From positions 57,501 through 121,500 of the forward strand of contig JAIGNY010003759.1 of assembly GCA_020152595.1 (NCBI GenBank): 64,000 bases of DNA, given 5' to 3'. The position numbers were made by a program, and so were the translations under genes. Source of the DNA: Chiridota heheva (Eukaryota > Echinodermata > Holothuroidea > Apodida > Chiridotidae). Under the pieces are notes generated by a model, which was not told the DNA's origin, ran no database searches, and saw only the letters and a list, made by a program, of their open reading frames with translations. The first letter of the stretch is position 1, and every line of letters begins with the position of its first letter. Below, piece by piece: positions 25,262 to 37,071 of this stretch.

Positions 25262-26245
25262 TGAGTCAAAAGTCTGATTCCGGGAAAGGAAATATATAAG
25301 TTCAAAGTTTGGTATTATTTGTGTAGAAATGACTAAAATCAGACTGGTTGCGACGTCACATCCTAAGAGTCTTTATGTCTCACGTCACTTATCTGCTTTA
25401 TGACAAGTTACGCATAAGGCCTACACCTGTCCCACAATGCTTCCACTCAGTCCTGCAGGCTGCAGGTCTCCTTCCATATTTGCTTCCTCTCCTCTGAGGT
25501 ACCCCGGTACCTCCAAGATTTGGTTGATTTACATTTGTGTTTCTGGTTTCTGTAATCAAAGTTTGCTTTATGATGCTGTAAGATCAACCCCAATTTGGAG
25601 AGCCAGGGTTTTCTGTCAGGATTTCCATATAGCCACATGTTCTACTTATTGGACGACGCTGGATCCTCGCCTTTCGTCACTGTCACTTATACAGTTGCAG
25701 TGTTGTTCACTGTATTACCAGGAATTACTACAAGGAAGTGTGACATGTGACTTGCTGGCAGAGCCTTTGGACTGACGATAGGCATTTCTCAGTATTTGAA
25801 AGACAGTTCTTAGGTGGCACAAGAACTCTCCACTGAGACCTATTTCCAACATTAATCCCCCAAAGTCTTTATGTATTCTATCATATGTTGTCCAGCGATT
25901 TTGTGGCTTAAAGACCATTGGATATGTCAGGAAAGTTGTAGAAAATAATCCAATAAAGGTAATTACAATTTACCGCCTGAAGAAAGTTCGAGGAAGAATA
26001 TTTCAAATAATGAAAAAGCTAAATAAAATTCCTTTAAGATACAGTAACAATTGCTAAGAATGTGAGGATCCAGGCGCCAACATTCCATAGTAGACTTACT
26101 AAACCAGTCATTTCTACACAGATAATACTTGAATATCTCCTTAACGGAATAAGAATTTTGAATGCTATCTTCACCATTTTGTTTCCTTTGAAGTCCTCTT
26201 TCATATAAGACAAACTTGCTTGACCACTAAACTTATTATTTAAAG
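25262..26245. mobile_element. Foldback element, copy B, with internal insertion
   Basis: Left arm GTGTAGAAATGACTAAAATC, AGACTGG, GACGTCACATCC (25320-25366) and right arm (about 26080-26245, reverse complement) correspond to copy A at 19190-19955. The interior CAAAGTCTTTATGTATTCTA, CAGCGATTTTGTGGCT (25862-25912) matches 19587-19636. About 470 bases (25386-25855) absent from copy A sit between left arm and interior and probably represent a secondary insertion; frames inside it (e.g. minus 25447-25638) match nothing I recognise. Confidence 0.65.
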
Positions 26246-26985
26246 TACATCAAAAGCACCTTGTAGTTTCTGAAATATGTATGCGGCGTACATTTTATTC
26301 AAAAACGATTCTGATTGGCCTATCAATGTAAGTGCACAATGTAACACTGTGTTTCGACCAATCAAAACACACTAATTGGAATATTTTATCTCCACGTCAC
26401 AAACGATAACTGGCATTTAAATTTCAGTTACTGAAAATCATCAGACTGTTTTATAACGCTAAACTTTGATTAGGAGGTTGATGCTGAGATTCAAAATATC
26501 TCGATCATATTCAACTGATCTCTTCCAAAGAACGTTGGTGAAGGATTGAAAAACATTAAGTTAACATAAAGAAATCCATATGCTTTCTCTTAGTGATATT
26601 ACAAAATTTTAAAAAGATTTTGAATTATTTAGTACAATATGTTTTAAAATGTAAAATTCTGTAAAATTGTTATTTTAAATCGATTTTGTGCTTTTCATGA
26701 TTTATAACATATTTTCTTCCAAGTAAGCCTAAAGAACAGTTTAAGTGGATACCATGGAGATTAGAAGTACAATACAACCCAACGTTTCTGATTGGTCAAA
26801 ATGTTTACACAATTTTTATGATATGACGTTTTAATGATATCTTTGTGCAATTTTTTGAGACAAGATTTTCCCTATTTGAGTTAGAACTTTGGATAGCGTG
26901 CTATTTAATCGGATTACACACACTATATTGATAAATCTATGATGCAAGAAAAATACACACTGATTCCTGCGTAAAAGGCGGAAAC
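26246..26985. other. No gene seen
   Basis: AT-rich; no supported feature. Confidence 0.45.
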
Positions 26986-27075
26986 ACACCAGACGCGACG
27001 CGACGCGAATCGCGACGCCTTTCATCGCGTGGCGGTGGACTATGCACACCAAACGCGTTTTTTGGGGCGATGAAA
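26986..27075. mobile_element. GCGACGCGA-rich transposon terminus (relic)
   Basis: ACACACCAGACGCGACGCGA, CGCGAATCGCGACGC and GCACACCAAACGCG lie within 80 bases and stand out sharply from the AT-rich surroundings. The same ACACCGAACGCGACxC motif (opposite strand) ends the element at 40535-41094. Read as the subterminal repeat region of a DNA transposon; limits uncertain. Confidence 0.5.
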
Positions 27076-27317
27076 TGTCCGCCGGTCAAAAGTTGATAAC
27101 ACAGAATAAACTGAGAAAGAAACAGGTGGTTTGCTTGCGCATGATATGCGATTTTTAAAGATATGTTGTGTGTGTGGGGAGGAAGGGAGGGCGAACCAAA
27201 AAATTGACGCATGATTGAGGACGGGAAAAAACTGTATTAATTGATGCATGACGTATCCACATCGGACAAAAGTATACCACTCTTAAATTTAAAAGACCAG
27301 CGACAGCGACAGTTGTT

Positions 27318-27540
27318 GCTGAGAAAGTGCGCTTGTATATCTAAAAATAAATAAGCACCCGGAATATCAAGTTTTTCCCCTTTTATACGGAAAACCCCCT
27401 CCACCCCTCCCCCTCCTCCCCCTCCCCCTCTTGTATATTCCAGAATCTCCTTTTGTTGATAAAGTGCCCTTTTGAAATCTACAAAAATAATAAACACCCA
27501 GAATTTTAAGATTGTCTGCCCTTTTATACGAAAAACTAAC
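27318..27540. repeat. Two-copy tandem duplication with C-rich linker
   Basis: 27318-27400 and 27455-27540 share AAAGTGC, AAATAATAAACACCCxGAAT and CCCTTTTATACG. A (CCCCTCC)n-like tract lies between them at about 27398-27430. Confidence 0.7.
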
Positions 27541-28330
27541 ACCCTTTCAAATTCTGGCTACAGACCAGGTGTTGTTAGTAGATCAAAAAGCAGGACCAAT
27601 TATTTATATGAAGGGCATTTTCAAATATTCAAATAAAGGTTTTGTAAAACGAAAACAAGTAGGCCTACCCCCGATCCGCAGACTATACAGTGCACCTGTA
27701 CACCGAAGCTGTACCCTTCTGATACTGATTTCCAGAAAGAACATATCCTGATATCTCAAGATGGGATTAATTTTAAATTTGGAGTGAAAACTCAGTACAC
27801 GAGCCAGGGATGATATGACATGACTTTGGTAACATATGTGGTGGGTGGAAGAAGCACAGACTGACAGATGAGTGATAGAAACATTGCGGTTTGTCGGGAA
27901 AATCATGCCGTTTTGTGAGGGAAAATTGTTCCAGTTTTCGGGAAGTATTCAGCTGTCGGTGGAGATGATCCATCCAGGCTATCACCTGTCGGGTAGATTC
28001 TTCTTCGCACGCTTTGTCTGGAAAAAGTTAACTGTATCATTCTACAGTAAAACTCGGTTTAATCAGAATCAGTAAAAAAACAAAAATGGCAAAACTATGT
28101 ATCTAACTTCTTCTATTTAGCTCCGCCCCGACGTTCGACCATAGTGGTTATGTTGAATTGTGTACTCTGTATATACAATAATACAAGCTACTCAGTGGCG
28201 TGTCTAAAGGAGGGGGTTGCTATCAGGGCCCCAAAGTCATAAAATACTGAAGTGAAATATGAAATTTTCAAAAATGTTTTAAAATTTTTGCAACATTTCT
28301 ATTTCAATAACTTCCTAATTTTACCTTCAA
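27541..28330. other. No gene seen
   Basis: Overlapping frames of 60-100 codons on both strands (27512-27985) show no family similarity or splice context that I can support. Confidence 0.4.
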
Positions 28331-28382
28331 ACCAGGAAGGAAGCATGCAAACCAGGAAGGAAGCATGCAACCAGGAAGGTGC
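28331..28382. repeat. ~20-bp tandem repeat x 2.5
   Basis: AAACCAGGAAGGAAGCATGC occurs twice in tandem, followed by a third partial copy AACCAGGAAGGTGC. Confidence 0.85.
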
Positions 28383-28939
28383 ATTTCACTCTCGGCAAAA
28401 TCCCCATCCCCACTTCCTACGCACTGCTCCAGAGACCCTCTGTCGGGACAAACATAGATTTTTGTCAGGTGAAAATTTCAGCACCCCCTCTCCCCCCAGT
28501 CTTCGAACCTTAGTGACGCACCTGAATGAAAGAATATTTTGGGGGGCTGAGATTTCAACAGCGCCCCTCCAACATCTTTTATTATGGTAGTACCTTTCTT
28601 TGTTTGGGATATTTATTTGGGGCGCTTCACACACATTTAGATTGCTCATAACTGCACAAGTCATATTCGAGCACTGTAAACAAAAGTTAGTCCAGCTGAC
28701 TTAAACGAAATTAGTCCAGATGGTGTCTCTGAATTGACTAATTCTTATTGTCATGACTGGTTCTATGACTTGTTTTTGTTGGTCATGTGACTAATCAAAT
28801 CTAGTCCCGTGACTAATTTTTTTCTAGTCCTGTCATGGTGTCTGAATCGACCAATTATTTTAGTCAAGTGACTAAAGCATTAGTCAGGCAAGCCTGTACT
28901 TACGAAAATTAGTCAGGCTGACTAAATTTTGAAAGGACT

Positions 28940-29300
28940 TCTGTATGCATTTCCAGACACATTCAGTGTTGAATGATGATATAATACAGGAGTGCTGGAA
29001 GGTTTCCAAAGTTGGGAGGCCAAAATTAACAGGTTCCCATATATCATGTACAAAATTGGCTTAAAGTTGGGGAGGGGGGGCCAAAAGCAGTTTTCTTCAA
29101 AGTTGGGGGCCTTGGCTCTGACTTTTCTATGCATTTCCATACACATTCAGTGTTGAATGAAGATATAATACAGGGTGCTGGAAGGTTTCTAAAGTTGGAA
29201 GGAGGGGGAGGGGGAATTAACAGGTGCCCATATATCATGTACAAATTTGGCTTAAAGTTGGGGGCTAAAGACAATTTTCTTTAAACTTGGGGGCATGCTT
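28940..29300. repeat. Tandem duplication, ~185-bp unit x 2
   Basis: 28940-29126 and 29127-29300 share GCATTTCCA.ACACATTCAG, GATATAATACAGG, TGCTGGAAGGTTTC, CCCATATATCATGTACAAA and GGCTTAAAGTTGGGG. Two variable G-rich tracts explain most length differences. Confidence 0.92.
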
Positions 29301-29509
29301 CCGGCGCCTATGATATAATATGAAACTTTTAAGAAATAATTGAGAATAAAGAAAAGACACAAGTACATTGATTTACGAACAAAAAATATATTATAGAATT
29401 TCTTGACAAGATACAGTTTAACGGCACCTTGACAGTCCTTGCATTAGTGAAATACAGTTTACAGAACATCTGTAGACTATTTTATACATATCTGGATGGC
29501 ATGCAGATA

Positions 29510-30878
29510 AACACGTACAAAATACTACCACTTATGGCACATACTGGTAAAAACTTACTACTACTTATGGCACGTACTTATAAAAACTTACAAATACTAC
29601 TTATGGCATGTACTTTTAAAAACTTACAAATACTACTACTTATGGCACGTACTGATAAAAACTTACAACTACTTATGGCACGTACTGATAAAAACTTACA
29701 AATACTACTACTTATGGCACGTACTGATAAACATTTACAAATACTACTACTTATGGCACGCACTGATAAAAACTTACAAAAACTACTACTTATGGCACGT
29801 ACTGATAAACATACAAATACTACTACTTATGGCACGTACTCTTAAACTTACAAATACTACTACTTATGACACGTACTGATAAACTTACAAATACTACTAC
29901 TTATGGCACGTACTGATAAACATACAAATACTACTACTTATGGCCATACTGATAAACTTACAACTACTACTACTTATGGCACGTACTGATAAAAACTTAC
30001 AATTACTACTACTTATGGCACGTACTGATAAAAACTTACAAATACTACTACTTATGGCACGTAATGATAAAAACTTACAAATACTACTACTTATGGCACG
30101 CACTGATAAAAACTTACAAATACTTCTACTTATGGCACGTACTGATAAAAACTTACAAATACTACTACTTATGGCACGTACTGATAAAAACTTACAAATA
30201 CTACTACTTATGGCATGTACTGATAAAAACTTACAAATACTACTACTTATGGCAAGTACTGATAACAACTTACAAATACTACTACTTATGGCATGTACTG
30301 ATAAAAACTTACAAATACTTCTACTTATGGCACGTACTGATAAAAACTTACAAATACTACTACTTATGGCCCGTAGTGGCACATACTGATAAAAACTTAC
30401 AAATACTACTACTTATGGCATGTACTGATAAAAACTTATAAATACTACTACTTATGGCAAGTACCCATAAAAACTTACAAATACTACTACTTATGGCACA
30501 CGCTGATAAACTCACAAATACTACTACTTATGGCACGCACTGATAAAAACTTACAAAAACTACTACTTATGGCACGTACTGATAAACTTACAAATACTAC
30601 TACTTATGGCACGTACTGATAAACTTACAAATACTACTACTTATGGCACATACTAATAAACTCACAAATACTACTACTTATGGCACCCACTAATACAAAC
30701 TTACAAATACTACTACTTATGGCACGTACTGATAAACTTACAAATACTACTACTTATGGCACGTACTGATAAACTTACAAATAATATTACTTATGGCACG
30801 TACTGATAAACTTACAAATACTATTACTTATGGCACGTACTGATAAACTTACAAATACTACTACTTATGGCACGTAGC
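29510..30878. repeat. 39-bp minisatellite, ~35 copies
   Basis: Unit TACTGATAAAAACTTACAAA + TACTACTACTTATGGCACG, with a frequent 37-bp variant (AAACTT for AAAAACTT) dominating the right third. 39 is divisible by three, so 13-residue periodic frames stay open on both strands; none is a gene. There are no unique spacers, so it is not CRISPR-like. Confidence 0.97.
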
Positions 30879-31029
30879 GGCACTAGACCGAAAAGTGAGG
30901 GCGTATTTTTCTTTGAGTCTCTTGTGTGCTTCTCTTGTGTTCTTCTCTTGAGCAGAGATTTGCAGTTTATTTTGGAATAATCTTGTGTCACACTTTTCAT
31001 AATTTTTCTTAAAAGTTGTTATGGTATAT

Positions 31030-31330
31030 ATAATCTTTAAAGGTATATGGACATGTGCCTTCGGGACCGACAGATTATACAGAAGTACGAAGTGCTCCAT
31101 TCAACAATTGTCACTTCTCTCAACAGCTGAATGAGTAGCAGTAACTGCAGATGAAATGTTTCCGCTTTGATGTTTAACATATCTGTCTGCATAGCTGTGG
31201 AAAAAGAGTTAGACCTGACTAAGGCTTGAACCCGGTACCTCAAGCATCTCAGTCGTGCGCTCTGCCAACTGAGCTACCTTCTCTCCATGGTGCATAAGTG
31301 CCAGACTGAAACAGTAATAGACTGCTAAAA
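31030..31330 (-). mobile_element. tRNA-like SINE, second family
   Basis: On the minus strand, 31285 to about 31210 reads GGTAGCTCAGTTGGCAGAGC, CGCACGACTGAGA, GAGGTACCGGGTTCAAGCC, i.e. an A box (TAGCTCAGTTGG), a plausible D stem (GCTC/GAGC) and a B box (GGTTCAAGCC). The anticodon stem is broken and no discriminator/acceptor pairing is preserved, so this is a SINE head or tRNA pseudogene and not a working tRNA. The body to about 31030 is unassigned and the 3' limit is uncertain. Confidence 0.65.
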
Positions 31331-31739
31331 AGTTGACAAATGCCGGTATTAATGAAAAGGTAGTGATAGTAATGCTATCATAATGCCAGGGAAATAGCAT
31401 TGTACTGTACTTTGCATCTCAATCATTGTCCTCACATGCTATGATGAAAACTGACAGGTTTGTAGTGTCCTTAAAAAAAAAAAAAAATGTAGTTAAATAA
31501 ATTACAAAACAACACTAGTAGTGGAGATAAGTTTACAAGTTACCCATAAAGATGCTCTAAATTTATACAGGTGGGTGGGAGGGGGCTATTGGGGCCGTAG
31601 CCCCTAAAAAGTTCGTAGCGCCCCAAAAAAAAAAAAAAAAAAAATGTCAAAGCCAAAAATATGCTTAACTGAAATAATAAATAAACCATATACAAAACAG
31701 ATATTGGCATTTTTTTTAACGTATCGACTGAATTATCTT
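31331..31739. other. No gene seen; two A-tracts
   Basis: Poly(A) runs at about 31473-31486 and 31625-31643 may mark retroposed sequence ends, but no element could be delimited. Confidence 0.4.
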
Positions 31740-32340
31740 TAATTTTGGACCAAAACTCTTAATTTGCACTAAAAAAATTCAATTTTGAATCAAACAGTTT
31801 TAATTTTGGCCAACAAATCTTCAATTTGGGATAAAAACTTTTCCATTTGGACCAAAACCTACAACATAGAGCCGAAAACATTTAGATAATGAGGTGAAAG
31901 TCTTATTATCAGGCCATTGCCCACCATCCCCCACACAATTATTTTCAAATAGAAAGTCACCTGCAGGTGAGCAAGAACTTGAACATTTTCTATATGAAAA
32001 TTGCGCTGGTTAATTTACATTAAATATTACTGGTAATTGGGAGTATCTCCGTGAATTTTCTGGAGTTCGGAAATTCTTCTTGGATATACAGGATTTCTTG
32101 AATTTTGGGGAATTCTTCTTCAATTTTTCAGGAATCTCCTTGAATTTATAGTTCTCCTCAAATTTACAGAATTTTTGTTGAATTTTCGGGAAATCCTTTG
32201 AATTTTCATTAATTTTTTTTCATTTCCAGAAAATTTACTCCGATTTCCAAGAATTTATTTTATTTTATGGAAATCACCATCAATTCCTGAAATGTTCAGG
32301 AAATCTTGCCAAAATTTCCAACAACTTTACACACTATCCT
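31740..32340. repeat. Degenerate AATTTTGG / GAATTTTC tandem repeat
   Basis: First half built on TTCAATTTTGGACCAAAACT-like units, second on GAATTTTCxGGAAATxxTTG. Similar in character to the blocks at 4861-5460 and 23860-24490. Confidence 0.55.
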
Positions 32341-32562
32341 TAAATGTTAATGTCTTTTCCTCTTATAAACTCTTTCCGGTGGGGGGATACACACTGTAAG
32401 GGTTCATAACCCTATGCCTCATTGTATTTGTAATTTGTTTAAGTACGGGAATCTTTACACCATCATTGTAAGTTTTTAATTTCAGTTGCCAAATGCTCAT
32501 TGTGCAAAATTTAAATGAAAATATTGTGATCGATTATTTTCCTTTTGTTTTTTCTTGTGCAG

Positions 32563-32716
32563 TTTTTTTCCAAAAGATACCAACCAGCATACAATTGGAT
32601 GGCTTAAAGACGTACCTTTCCTTGCATTAAGCCCTTCCTGGAAAGAAATGTTGGTTTACAAAAAAATTGGCACTGGCAATAATCCTTTCTACATACTTTC
32701 CAGAGCCATTTTCTAA
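32563..32716 (+). CDS. Terminal coding exon, unknown protein, inside the 8-kb element
   Basis: A strong acceptor (pyrimidine tract, TTTTTTCTTGTGCAG to 32562) is followed by 50 open codons (the first base finishes a split codon) and TAA at 32714. The translation has balanced composition and globular character: FPKDTNQHTIGWLKDVPFL, then ALSPSWKEMLVYKKIGTGNN and PFYILSRAIF. This contrasts strongly with the surrounding AT-rich noncoding translations. I do not recognise the family. It may be the last exon of a transposon-encoded gene, since it lies between the CACTG termini, or of a host gene hosting the element. No upstream exon was identified with confidence. Confidence 0.5.
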
Positions 32717-35700
32717 ACAGGGATGTCACAGATAACTGACCTTCAATAATTAAAAGTGTTTAAAAGACATTCTTAAATGCATCTCATGGCAATTTGCTAA
32801 TTTGGTCGTGTCTAAATTTTAGATCACGAAAAAAGAAAATCACCACTGAGTCACTGACCATGCAGCTGCCATACAAATAATGAATGATTAAATAACAATC
32901 AACACGTTTTTGTTAAGTGAATTTTATAATTCACCTTAAGTTTGAGATTTACTTAAAATGAAATGTAAATAACTAGATTTAACTTGATTTTGCTAATAAA
33001 GATTGACACTTTGATAGGAATAGATTTCAAAGGGATTTATTTTAAAATAAATATTGAATATCTACAATTGTAATGTCAAGGAGTGAGAGAAACAAAATAG
33101 TAAAGAAACAAAAGTTGAGGTTTTCATTATGCAGTTTTAAAGCGCTTAAGCATCCAGGCAGTTGTCATATCAAGTGTGAGCTGTGTGACATAATATATGC
33201 ATAGAATTTGGGCAATCTTTAACGAATCGAGGCCATGGGCATTTTTGTTATCAAATAAATTTAGTTTGTGTGGTATTTTTTCTACTTGACAGAGAAAGGA
33301 TACCTAGGTTTAGTACAAATATTGGTTACTTGAAGAAAATTGCCATTCATTTCTGAAGGAAAAACTTTTAAGGTTTCGCAAAGTGCTCCAAATCTGGTGT
33401 CTGAGCTTTTAGTACTGAAATCGGTATCAATAATTGCGAAAAAGAGAACTTTCACTTGAAAATCCTCTTTTCATTGGTATACTTTTTTTAAACAAACATT
33501 ATATAGATTTGGGTGATCAGTAAAAACTGCAATAAATGTAAATGATAACCAATGTTGGTATGTGATATGAATATTCATAATTTTACATGTGTGTTGTGGT
33601 TTAACCTAATTTCCTTAAGTGGCAATAGGCATTAAACATATGTGGCCCCTGCTGTTGTCACAATTTTGCATAATTAGGTCTGAACATGTAAAATGGCCGA
33701 TTATTCATAACCTCTTCTCTTTTTTTCATGAAGTTTTTTGTTGTTTGTTTAATTAATATTTTGTACAATTTGAGCAAAGTTTACTTTCAAATCTTTGTTA
33801 ACTGGAAATAAAAGCACAACATACCTCATCTTCTTTAAAAGGCCATGGGTAAATTTGTTATATTTTAAACGTGGAGGCTGCTTATTGTTCAAGTGCAAGG
33901 TGTACTTCCATAAATTCTGAAAGAGAAATTCAATATTAAGAAAACTTGTTATTCAAAATCGATATTCCATTGACTATATAAGAAGAACACTTATGTTAAC
34001 CCTGCAGATAGAAAACACATATACTTACATATAGGCCACACTGGAAAAGCAAGCAAAAGGGGTCCTGCATATGTGAGGAGCTTGGTAGTGCTTTATTGTA
34101 TTAAAAATCGGATGAGAAGGAATCTATCTCGTAATTTTCGGGAGTCATAAGTACGGGTAGGCCAGGAAAGGAATAAATTTACCGTCGAAATGGCGGTATT
34201 GCATACAGAGCCTAACGTTAATGACCCCTACCTCAGTATGGTGGCGGCCATTTTGAGTATAGCCTACAGTATAAGCATGGAGTTATGGTGTATTAGTGTA
34301 AGAGATAACAGATTTAATAAAGGCCCATAGCCTACATTCACTTTACTGAATTTTTAATTTAATATTATTTCATAGGCCTAGTATGTTTGCTTTACGATTA
34401 CCGGAATCACAGGTACTCATACTCATAGAATCCTAGGATTCAACAAATTGGAACTCTTGAATGTTGAGAGAAAGAAAATTGGAAATTGTTGCGGAACTCC
34501 TTCTGGTCTAGCACTACAATAACCTCCACAAAGACAGTGTGATCGTCAGACCAAAAATTAAGCAACGAATATCACAAAATTTGTGTTTCTAAGTTGATAA
34601 ATTACCTGTTAGCATTTTGGAAGACAAAATATCATCAAAAATTTAATCCAGGGCTCTTACAGACTGTTAACAGAAGTAGAATTCTGATACGCTAAGAGAT
34701 CTAAAGAATATGTGAAGCATCGTTGTATAATTGTTACACAGAATATTACTATTCAAATGTGGAAAGCGTGAAAAGCCTGCATGTATATAAACCCTACATT
34801 TGCTAAAAATATGTTTGGGTATTGGGACAGTGAGTTCATACTAGGAACCACATAGGTAACCGCCTAAGTTGACTAATGAATAACGTTTGAGTGACCCGAA
34901 TCGCAACTAATACAGCATTTATGCACTGTTACCCAAGAATAACAATTTAATGTAAGTTTATTCCGATTAGTTTCGCAAATTAGCTATATGTTTTACTGTT
35001 AGGCACACCTGGAAAAATTAAACAAACAGTGGTTGAAATTCGGTCAGTGGTGGCGTTCCTAAATCAAACACAACTCGTCACTCTTTTAAGTAATGGTTCA
35101 ATAATAAAAATGAAATTTAATTGCAAATTAATAATAATTGATAAAAGGTTAATCTCTACAAATCTTTTCTTGATCCTTTGAAACAATATTTTTTTTTAAT
35201 CGTCAAGTTCATGAAAACAATTTTATAAACAGTTCTTAACTTTTGAGTACACTATAGAATGCAGGCTCGGTCTCGAAAAATATCCCCTGACTCGCGAACT
35301 CCCGACGTGAATGGTTTAATCTAATGAATTATTAAACAAACTTAAGTGTAATCATATGGCTCTCATGCAGTATTCCCCCAGCTATCCCCGGCTGGGCAGC
35401 GAAGTCCCGCAGATTGTAAGCCTTTAAAAACAATGTATATTTATCTTGGAAGACCTGTAAATTTAAGTCAAAACTATGGTATATCCCTGACTTGGCAGCG
35501 CGGTCACGGGGATTGTAGGCCTACTTAATATTAAATAAAGAACAATGCATATTCATGTCTGATGACAATAGTGTCAATGGAGCATGACTTCGCTGCCAGC
35601 AACGAGGTTTATACTTCGAAGTGAACCTGTATTCTATAGTTGTACCTTAACTTTATTAACTTCTTAACTTTTTGAAATAATAACCATGCCCGCTAAGTTA

Positions 35701-36440
35701 GACTAGCAATAATGGGCTTTTCCCATTTAAGCCTAACCTGGGTCCACTTTGCAGACTACAACAATTCATTCTCGAGGTCGGAGAGATGTAACCGTGTACA
35801 AGCTCAGTACGGTTTTGCTAAATTGGATGGGAAACTTTATCATTACAGTCAATGGGATATTTTTCTATGAATATTTGTGTCGCCTCAGCCAATCAGCGAA
35901 AATCAATGGTACTCATATATCATGTTGGAAACTAGTATAGTAGTAATACTGGACCTAGGCCCTACACAACATTTGTGATGAAAAATAAAATCTGTCTAGT
36001 ATTTGTTGAAAATGACAAAAAATAAATTTTTCTGTCATTGACTGCAATGATAACTGATTGTTTGTTTTCTCCTTTCACTGAAGTTTGAGATCGTCAAAAA
36101 AACATTGTTACATCGCCGTGCACCACAACATTCCCAGATGTCCAACCTCCAGAATAGTCCATCATAAGCCTGATTTCCAGCCTAACATGCCAAGCGAGTA
36201 CCAAATCTTTCATTAGGACTCAGCCTCAGTATTCTATCACTCAGAATTCAAAAAAGAAACTAAATTTAAATTTATTGACATAAAATCACTAACCGAAATT
36301 GAAAAGTCATCTTCGAGTTTACACTTCGATCGGGCTGGATATATAATTTAGTAACGGTAAGGGTGTTTTTCAGAAGGTTCTCCTGGGTCCTCTAGCGCAG
36401 CAACTGATTCTGTAATGGCGGATTTCAAAATTCAAAATTT
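32717..36440. other. Interior of candidate element, otherwise no gene seen
   Basis: No transposase-like frame recognised on either strand. A small duplication (GGCAGCG...GATTGTAxGCCT) is at about 35392-35425 and 35493-35525. YY1-like motifs (AAATGGCGG, GGCGGCCATTTTG) lie at 34188-34256. Confidence 0.4.
34190..34297 (+). CDS. Weak candidate first coding exon
   Basis: ATG in good context (CGAAATGG) opens 36 codons (MAVLHTEPNVNDPYLSMVAA, then ILSIAYSISMELWCIS) ending at a donor-like GTAAGA in phase 0. Unspliced, the frame stops at 34328. YY1-like motifs overlap the start, as in many TATA-less promoters. No downstream exon could be linked, and chance cannot be excluded. Confidence 0.2.
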
Positions 36441-36706
36441 ATTTACGTACGTCACGTACGCACATGATCAACTAGACCGACTACACGATTAAGAAAGCTG
36501 GACTGAGACAGCTAGTTCAGCTATCCTTTTTAATGGCACTTGTGTATACGACTAATATTCAGAAGAGGTATGACAATTTTTTTCTGGTCAAGTGAAAAAA
36601 ATATGTTCATGTATTTCGTCATGAATGCAAAGAAAGTGCCCGACGAAGCAATTTAGTCACCTGGACTAGAATTTTTGCTGAGCTGGACTAAGTTATGTTT
36701 ACAGTG

Positions 36707-37070
36707 AGTAACCTATTTATTTTGCATGTTTTGGTGTTTGTAATAAGCACATACAACCGTACAATCCCAAAAAGTGGCACATTGCAATAGTTGCCGATTT
36801 CAGAAACTGTAAAAATTTCTAACAGCCATCAATTGGTCATTTGTCACATTGAGATGAAAGCACAAAAAAAAAAATCTGAAATGTGGAGGCTAATCTATAG
36901 GCTACTTGCTGGAGGTCATGGGGATAAAGCACGATGAATCTCAATGGAATTTACTTTCTGGAAGAAATTTGGAGTGTTTTTTTTTATATAACCAGCAACA
37001 ATTTTTTCAAAGAAAAAAAGGGTGAGGTTAAGTGTACTTCACTCTCCTTTTTTTAAATGTGATTTGCAGC
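36707..37070. other. No gene seen
   Basis: Flank between the right CACTG terminus and the 15-bp minisatellite; no supported feature. Confidence 0.4.
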
Positions 37071-37071
37071 C

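Larger units (their letters stand above)
28672..36706. mobile_element. Candidate 8-kb CACTA/EnSpm-like DNA transposon
   Basis: The left terminus (28672) reads CACTGTAAACA, four bases, TTAGTCCAGCT. The reverse complement of the right terminus (ending 36706) reads CACTGTAAACA, four bases, TTAGTCCAGCT, about 23 of 26 matching. Both ends are lined with short subterminal motifs of the type TTAGTCxxG, GTGACTAA and CTGGACTA (28687-28926 and about 36460-36690), typical of CACTA-type transposase binding regions. The flanking dinucleotide AG is present on both sides. The interior holds a duplication, a 1.37-kb minisatellite, a SINE and a coding exon, but no transposase I can recognise. The alternative is two separate relic ends of one family. 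Confidence 0.6.

Noticed and set aside
29429-30441. Overlapping 60-160 codon frames with 13-residue periodicity
   Set aside because: Product of the 39-bp minisatellite, open on both strands because the unit length is divisible by three.
29510-30878. CRISPR-like regular repeat
   Set aside because: Units are head-to-tail without unique spacers, and the window is eukaryotic.
31209-31290. Functional tRNA gene on the minus strand
   Set aside because: A and B boxes and D stem are present but the anticodon stem and acceptor stem are not; a SINE head or pseudogene fits better.
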